A DNA stretch of 64,000 nucleotides, from positions 3,968,001-4,032,000 of the forward strand of contig NC_049911.1 of the NCBI RefSeq assembly GCF_001411555.2, in the 5' to 3' direction. The stretch's first letter is position 1, and every line of letters begins with the position of its first letter. Origin of the DNA: Juglans regia. Lineage: Eukaryota > Streptophyta > Magnoliopsida > Fagales > Juglandaceae. Positions 57,471-64,000 of the stretch are shown one piece after another. The notes below the pieces were generated by a model. The model was given only the letters and a program-made list of their open reading frames with translations, was not told the DNA's origin and searched no databases. Both the position numbers and the translations under genes were made by a program.

Positions 57471-59389
57471 TTTTTTTTTTATATTTTATAAATGCAAATA
57501 TAACAATTTTGTGTTCTTATTTGTTACTTTATTATTAGCGGGATGGAGGAGATACATCATGCGTGGACACACGGAGACCTTTATTTTTCCATTCAGAGAT
57601 GGGTGCATCCTATGTTGGATAGCAGGTATATTAATAAGTACATATTTATATTTAAATTCCAATTTTGGCTGTATTTTGACGAGTATTTCTCACCAGGCTG
57701 TTTCAGAAAGCACAACATTTGACATTAGTGGAACCCAAATCCGAGGAACAGTGATTCCAAGTCAAGAAAGAGTAAGTATATCTCAGTCTTCGTCTTTTCA
57801 ACATCGTCGAGTATCTGCTCGAGCTCTTTCTCCTTCCTTAACAGTTCATTATTTTTTTTTTTCTAAATTGGGTCTTAAATTCTTGATTAGTATCTGCCCA
57901 CATGAAAAACTTACAATATGGTAATCCCTATAATTATATCCCTAAAAAAAGAGTTAGATGTACAACAAATTATATTAATTACTATAATTTAAAAATGTTA
58001 GATGTAAAAATGATGTAATTACCTCTATGTTGTATTTTGGACACCCTAAGGGGAGTCATCCTAGATTTCTTGTAATATTTGAGTATTTCAATGTAGCTTC
58101 GACTTTACAGAAGAAAAATGGTTGTCCCAAAGGACATTTTCCAAACGATGTAGAAGATATTGATGAGGATGACATTCTATACTGATTTCTATAACACCGA
58201 ATAAATGAATAAATAAATATTTTCATCCATTTTCTTAATGAGAATTCATAATAATTAATATGTAATAAATCGAAAGAAGCTGAAGTTAAACATGATCTGT
58301 AATTTGTTGGCTGCTTTTCAAAAGAGAAAGCACAATGTTGAAAGTAGGTTAGACAATTAATTGAGGGCAGTAAAAAGGGAATAAGACAAAAGGGAAAAAA
58401 AAAAAAAAAAAAGGTACAGCTTTGAAGTCAAGCGAAGGTCACAGAAGAGTTTAAGTTAGGTGGAGAATGCTAAAATTTGGTTAGGGAAAAGTTGATGGAT
58501 GGAGATTTCTAAAACACTTTTTGAGAAAATATAATTACCAAATTAATATTGTTAGTTAATTGCAAGTTATCAAGTAGTCAATTAAGAAGATTCCAATGAT
58601 CAAAAAGAAAAAATGCATCCAGCCAGGCTAAACCCATCTGCTTCTAACAGAGGCAGATCCCAACCACATGATTTTTGTTTTGATTTAGGATGGCAACCTA
58701 CTTAGGCTTTTTTTTTTTTTTTTTTTCATGTTCTTGTTACAACCTCCTTAGGCTTATGTGTCTGCACACATGCAAACTTGAGAGAATACAAACCTCAAGA
58801 ATATTACAAATTTTTCAAAAGAGAATGTTGAAGAGATTAAAAACATATTTGAGTGGCATTGAACATTGTAAGACTGGATGCATCAAAGTGTTTGGGCAGC
58901 ATATTACAAATCATATGAACTTCAACTTCATGTTCCAACAACATCCACATCAAGAATCAATCCAAACATTCGAACGTGGGGCCTATTTACGTGCAAATGT
59001 GGAAATTTGTACAAACTAATCAAAGTGCACACGTTCTATGACTCATTCTAAAATCATGGTCGAAATAAATGAATAACAACATGTCCGAATTGATCATCAA
59101 TGGGGGCTCTTGAACATCTTTTAACATAAAAAATTATATATAGCCAACATAAGAAATTTTAACATTATATATGAAGCATATGACAGCTCCTAATCCAAAT
59201 TACCCAAATTCTACAAAACACATAACATAATCAAGATCAAAACCATACATATACTAGCATTGCAGGTCACATGCAAAGTTAGCACAAATAATAAAGCAAA
59301 TGAAACAACCTAAAATAGTTAGGTTACCTTGCACCAATAGAATACGAAGGCAGATTTCAGATCTTGGTGGAGAATTTGGAGGGGATTTC
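57471..59389. other. non-coding interior of Mutator-like element
   Basis: Contains poly-A at 58398-58414 and poly-T at 58710-58729. The open frames at 57466-57924 and 58690-59019 show no domains. Confidence 0.45.
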
Positions 59390-59790
59390 GTGGAGAAGAC
59401 GAAGGGGCTTCGTGGCTGTTGTGGGAGAGTATAGAAGACGAAGGGACTTCGTGGGCTGGAACCAGCACTGCTATGGGTATTTGTGGGTTTGTGGAAAAGG
59501 CGAAGGGGCTTCGTGGGTGTTCGTGGAGAAGACAAAGGGACTTCGGGCGGTGACTTTAGTGAAGTAGACAAAGACGGTTGGGGGTTTCGATGGGGAGAAG
59601 ACGAAGACGGCGAGATGGGGTTTTCGATGGGGAGAAGACGACGGGGTGAAGCGCAGGGAAGACGACGGCTTATGTGTTTGTGAGGATGGGGTTTCCCTAG
59701 GTCTACTTCGTGGGTCGACTCGAAGATGAAGCTCGGGAGGAAGAAAAAAAAGGGCTTTAATCTCTAAAACCCATAGGAGAAGACGAACGA
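59390..59790. repeat. short palindromic GAAGGGRCTTCGTGG repeats
   Basis: Four copies of a unit containing GAAGACGAAGGGRCTTCGTGG (near 59395, 59436, 59498 and 59527), each holding the small palindrome CGAAGGGRCTTCG, followed by GAAGACGA-rich purine DNA to 59660. Minus-strand frames here encode Ser/Pro-rich repeats (RSPFVFST) that I take to be by-products of the repeat. Confidence 0.72.
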
Positions 59791-60112
59791 AGCTACCGAT
59801 GAAGCTTCGATCTCTGTAACTCATTTTCGTTACCGATGAAGCAAGCTCAAGACGATCTGCATGCGAAAAGGAGGGGCGAGAAGACGAGGGAGAGAATCGG
59901 GAGTCTGCAACTCGAAAATGAAACCCAGAGGAGAAGACGGATGAACCTATGCATTTTGTGATTTCTAGCTTTGCGATTTCTTGGTCTTCTGAATTTCGTG
60001 TTTTATTTATTTATTTTTATAATTAAAATAAAGTGCTGATGTGGCATGGGCCACGTCAGACGCGAGGCCGTGGCGAGGATGCACCCTTGTTGCCCATAGA
60101 ATTATTGTTATT
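59790..60112 (-). repeat. right terminal inverted repeat of Mutator-like element
   Basis: Inverse of 55204-55525, ending AATTATTGTTATT. It retains ATGTGGCATGGGCCACGTCAG, itself a GGCATGGGCCACG near-palindrome. Confidence 0.85.
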
Positions 60113-60659
60113 ATAAACCCACCCAAAAATTAGAATGAACCCAAAACACACGCACACGTCTTCTCCCTTTACGCCGCAACGCCCCGTTTTGATCTCACTT
60201 TCCTCGTTGTTAAAATTTTCATCTTCAAAATTTGGTGAAACGTACATGTTTTTCATAAATTCAAAACCTCTCTATCCATAACCACACATTAGATTAGCAA
60301 TTGGATTCATCAAAATAATGATATAATATGATTTTTTTAATAATAATATTTTTAATTTATTTTTTTTTTCATATTTTACAATTACATTAACTATATGTTA
60401 GTTAATAATTAATTTAATACTTAAATTATTGTTTCCCAACTTAAATATATTGTGGCTCAAAATTAGGAAACAATAATTTAAATAAATAAAATAATGATTA
60501 TAGAGTGTGAATAGTGAGTCTTCAAATTTAAAGATAAATTGGAATGCATTGTAACTCAAAGTTTCAAATTTTAGTGTCTGGCGAATTCAATGCAGTAATT
60601 TTAAACATGAATTTATCAAATTTTAAAGATTGAACTCATTTTATGAGGTTAATGCCAAT

Positions 60660-61110
60660 GCTTTGATACTTCCATACTTTCATTTCAGTCCATCTCTCTC
60701 AAAAGTGACTTTCTCAATGACCCGATGAGATGCATATCAAATTTAATAAGACAATCTCACCCTTCTTTACAATACCTTCAAGGAATATTTGACTCTTGGT
60801 AATGGTCACCTAATATAATCTATTTTTTATATTTTGAATAGATTTATATTTTGTTTTAGCTTAAAATTTAGGATTAATATAAAATAGGACATAATTATAT
60901 GATATTATATTTTGAGAGATATTATAAATATTATATGAAGATATTATTTGTAGTTAGAGAAAATATTTAAAATGAATAAAAAATATTAAAAAGTATATTA
61001 TTTAAATGATAAAGGGAAAAATACAAAACATGATGTATAATATATAATAAAAGTCAATAGATAAAATAGAAAAATTAGACTTTAGTGATGTAAATTAAAT
61101 TATAGGATAA
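60660..61110 (+). repeat. dispersed repeat, pair with 49585-50041
   Basis: Second copy of the non-coding repeat described at 49585, including ATGACCCGATGAGATGCATA and TTATATTTTGTTTTAG. It is diverged by scattered substitutions and small indels. Confidence 0.82.
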
Positions 61111-62370
61111 AGAAGCTACTGTGAATGCTCATAGGAGATGTTTGTAAAATAAGATGAGATAAGAATTTTGTGAATATGAATGAATCGGTATGAGTTAAGG
61201 TATTTTATTGGGGTTTGAAAAGAGGAAGAGACTGATGAATAAAAAAATATTACAAAAATAAAATATTGTTAGAATATAATTTTTGTTTAAAATTTTAAAA
61301 AAATAATATTCTTCAAATACAAAACATATGTATAGTGAATGAGATGAGACGAACAATTCTCAAAATATTTAATCTCATTCTCAAATATTATTCAAATAGA
61401 AAATATTTTAAAATTTGAACTTTTAATCTGATCGTTACAATTTTTTAAAATCTCAAAACAATACATTTTTAAAATTTTAAATTAAAAATTATATTAAAAA
61501 ATTATATACAAATAATATTTTAACTTTATAATATTTTTATTTAAAATTTTTTCTTATTTCTTAAAATCTAATAAATTTCTTAACTCAAATTATTTCACTA
61601 TTATTCATAAAATTCTAAAATACTAGAAATATCCAAATTTGATCTCATTTATAATAAAAATAATTTTATAACACGATAAGGGCCTATTTGGGATTGCAAT
61701 AGGAGTCTTAAAAAAATATTAAATAACCTTAAAATTTATTTAATAGAAAATTTTGTTTGTTTTGGTGTTACATATTAAAAAAAAAATTTAATCTCAAAAT
61801 AAGTTAAAATGTACGTTTGAGCAAAAATTTCATTTTGGTGCTTTTCCTCAAACGGGCATTTTAGGATAATGCAGAACGTAACTCAAATTTTAAAAATATT
61901 CTCGATAGATGAAAATACTCATGCAATTTTAAGATATTTATAAATTTTAAACTTAAAAGAATATGATCATAATTTTTAAAAAATCAAATGATCGTCTTTT
62001 CTACATCAGAAAACATATTTTTAATTTTTTTTCAAATAAATATAACATATTTGAAAGTGCTTTAATATGTAATACCCTAACAACCTAATTTTTTCATTAA
62101 AAAGTTTTTAATACTATTTAAATGCTTTTTAAAACTCTTACTGCAACTACAAACACAAACTATAAAGGCCTGTCTGGGGTTGCAGTAGGAGACTTAAAAT
62201 ACTTAAATAAAAGCTATTTAATAAAAAGATTAAGTTATTTGGGTTTTACATATTCAATCACTTTTAATTTCAAATAAGCTTAAAACTACGTTTGAGGAAA
62301 AGAATTATTTTGAAATTTTTTCTCAACCGTTCTTTTATGAATAATGCGGAACGCAATTCAAATTTTAAGG

Positions 62371-62592
62371 CCTCGTTTGTATTCGTAACCCATCTTAACT
62401 CATCTCAATTCATCTCATCTCATCATTACAACTTTCTCAAATTCTCACACAAAATATAATAAATAATTTAACTTTTTCAAATTTCAAAATAATTTTTCTC
62501 TATTTCTGTACAAAATATAATAAATAATTCAACTTTTATTTTATTATTCACAAACCTTCTCAACACATCTCAACTCATCTCTGAATCCAAAC
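62371..62592. mobile_element. CGTTTGG-family MITE with CATCTCATCTCATC ends
   Basis: Starts CCTCGTTTGTATTCGTAACC and, read inverted, the right end gives GTTTGGATTCAGAGATGAGT, so the termini are inverted repeats. The interior carries two copies of ACAAAATATAATAAATAATT. The same family occurs at 47788-47983. Confidence 0.8.
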
Positions 62593-64000
62593 AACTCGTA
62601 AAAGACTATGAATGAACTTAAGTGCCTAAACAATTTTAAGATAATTACAATTTTTAAGCTTCAAAAAATATAGTTATAATTTTTAAAAATTTAAATAGTC
62701 GTCATTTATATCTTAAAAATTATTTTTTAATATATTTATAGACAATCGTAATGTATTTAAAAATATTTTAAATATATAGTTTTCAAATAATAAATAATTT
62801 TATAATAATAAAATAAAAACCTTAAAACTATAAACTATATTTATATTTCTTGTCACAATCTAAAAAATTGCATAAAGTTATCTTTATGATCGCAATCTCA
62901 AGATTCTAAACCAATAAGTCCCGGATTGGATGTAAGAAATATTTTATTTTAATTTTTATTATTATTATTATTATTATTATTTTAAATTTATGTATAAAAT
63001 ATAATAAATAATTTAATTTTTTAAATATCAAAATTCTAATATCATTAAAAAGTAAAATTTTATTAACCTTTTAAATTTTATTTAAACTCACTATCTAACC
63101 CGACTAAATAACATAAATCGTTAAACTTTATCTTCATATAGTCTTACTCTCAATAAAATACGGAAAATGATTTGTACAAATTTTAAATAGATAAATTTTA
63201 TATAAATTTTTTTAAAAAAGTAGATTTCATCTTAAAAAAATGTAAAAAAAATTATTTTTTATTAACAAGACCTATTTTTTTATAAAAAACTTATATGAGA
63301 CTTATCTATTTAAGATTTATATCTAATATAAGTAGTGTTATCCATAAACTTTACACTCTGCACACCTACTTAAAAACATATCATTTTATATTTTTATCCT
63401 ATTTTACTTACAAATATTCTTAAAATTATTTTTATTACATAGATAAAAAAATAAAATGATATAATTTTAAATAAATATCTAAAATGTAAGACTTATATTT
63501 AAAATTTTTCGTCTAATATTAATCATAAAATACCGTTTGAAACAAGTTTTATCGCTTCGATTCACGTGCCCAGATTCAAGAGTCGTTGTTTGAAAAATAT
63601 TAATAATTCATTTCATTTTTTTATTATAATTTTTTTAAAATTTATATATAAACACATAATAAAAAATTTAATTATTTTAAATTTAAAAAATAATATTTTA
63701 TTTAAATCTCGTTTAAAATAATTTTATCATATTTCACTTTTTTTTTTATTATTATTTTATTTCATCACTACTCGTACAACCATGGTCTGACCAAGAAAAT
63801 TGTGTCCCAAGTTTCAATGAGAAAGATCACCAACTTACTCAGTACTCACAGTCGGCAATCTCTGAACTAACAACACGCTTCTTCTCTATCACTCTGTCAA
63901 CTCACCGCAGCCTTTTTCACCCTCCCGTGCAGGAATTCCTGTACAAAGAGTACTGCGCACTCTACTCTTCTCTCTCTATTTTTAATAGCAAGATGATAGT

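Larger units (their letters stand above)
55204..60112 (+). mobile_element. Mutator-like element with long terminal inverted repeats
   Basis: About 4.9 kb bounded by inverted repeats of about 320 bp (55204-55525 and 59790-60112). The ends read AATAACAATAATTCTATGGG on the left and the complement on the right. Inner parts share GTGGCCCATGCCACGTCAG and CTCAAGACGATCTG-type stretches. Long inverted ends together with a FAR1-like fragment inside fit a FAR1/Jittery-type Mutator element. The flanks (ATTAAAACA left, ATAAACCCA right) are not an exact 9-bp duplication. Arms have diverged by many substitutions, so it is old. Confidence 0.8.
60113..64000. other. AT-rich spacer with MITE remnants, right edge
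   Basis: No gene is supported. It holds the second copy of the dispersed repeat (60660-61110), a likely decayed MITE at about 61135-61650, and CGTTTGG-family MITEs at 62371-62592, about 62925-63105 and 63590-63790. An (ATT)n tract is near 62957-62980. The last 180 bases become GC-richer with pyrimidine-rich stretches (CTCTACTCTTCTCTCTC) and may be the 5' region of a gene beyond the window. Confidence 0.5.

Noticed and set aside
59254..59824. Ser/Pro-rich RSPFVFST repeat proteins on the minus strand
   Set aside because: They are explained by the short palindromic DNA repeats next to the Mutator-like inverted arm.

Overview
This is plant nuclear DNA. The evidence is spliced genes with GT-AG (and some GC-AG) introns, organelle-targeted pentatricopeptide-repeat (PPR) proteins, Ty1/copia, Ty3/gypsy, PIF/Harbinger, Mutator-type and hAT-type elements, FAR1-related remnants, and very AT-rich spacers full of small MITEs. 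Gene content suggests a woody eudicot, possibly Fagales (Juglandaceae); that placement is inference.

Layout. 0.8-2.9 kb: intact P-class PPR gene resembling Arabidopsis At3g49730/At5g65820. 3.8-7.6 kb (minus strand): an 11-exon CNNM/DUF21-CBS membrane protein. 8.4-13.0 kb: a decayed copia retrotransposon with 269-bp LTRs and a foreign solo LTR inside gag. 13.8-17.2 kb: a broken partial duplicate of an organellar HflX GTPase gene, fused at a precise junction to a second PPR ORF (17.2-19.4 kb) whose start codon seems to have been lost at that junction. 22.7-28.1 kb: the intact 13-exon HflX gene. 29-31.3 kb: FAR1-related and GRF zinc-finger remnants. 32.1-38.0 kb: a complete PIF/Harbinger transposon with matching inverted ends, a 3-bp target duplication, an intact DDE transposase and a Myb/trihelix-like partner carrying a premature stop. 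41.4-45.4 kb: a CGR2/CGR3-type Golgi pectin methyltransferase gene. 46.6-47.7 kb: a frameshifted F-box gene. 50.0-52.2 kb: a gypsy fragment abutting a partial duplicate of the CGR 3' end and the F-box start (52.2-53.7 kb). 54.3-54.9 kb: a 5'-truncated TLC-domain gene. 55.2-60.1 kb: a Mutator-like element with about 320-bp inverted repeats, containing a FAR1-like fragment and a hAT-like MITE. 60.1-64.0 kb: repeat-rich spacer.

The PPR, HflX and CGR genes form a recognisable conserved neighbourhood. From memory, Arabidopsis At3g49720 (CGR2), At3g49725 (HflX-type GTPase) and At3g49730 (PPR) are adjacent, as are At5g65810 (CGR3) and At5g65820 (PPR). Here the block has been stretched by tandem duplication and transposon insertion. 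The PPR proteins and the HflX GTPase are expected in organelles, CGR in the Golgi, and the DUF21 protein in a membrane. They share a neighbourhood, not a pathway.

The most unusual structures are the HflX/PPR chimeric junction, two consecutive GC-AG introns in HflX, the nested transposon insertions with readable target duplications, and the near-complete Harbinger element. No clear new molecular system was found.
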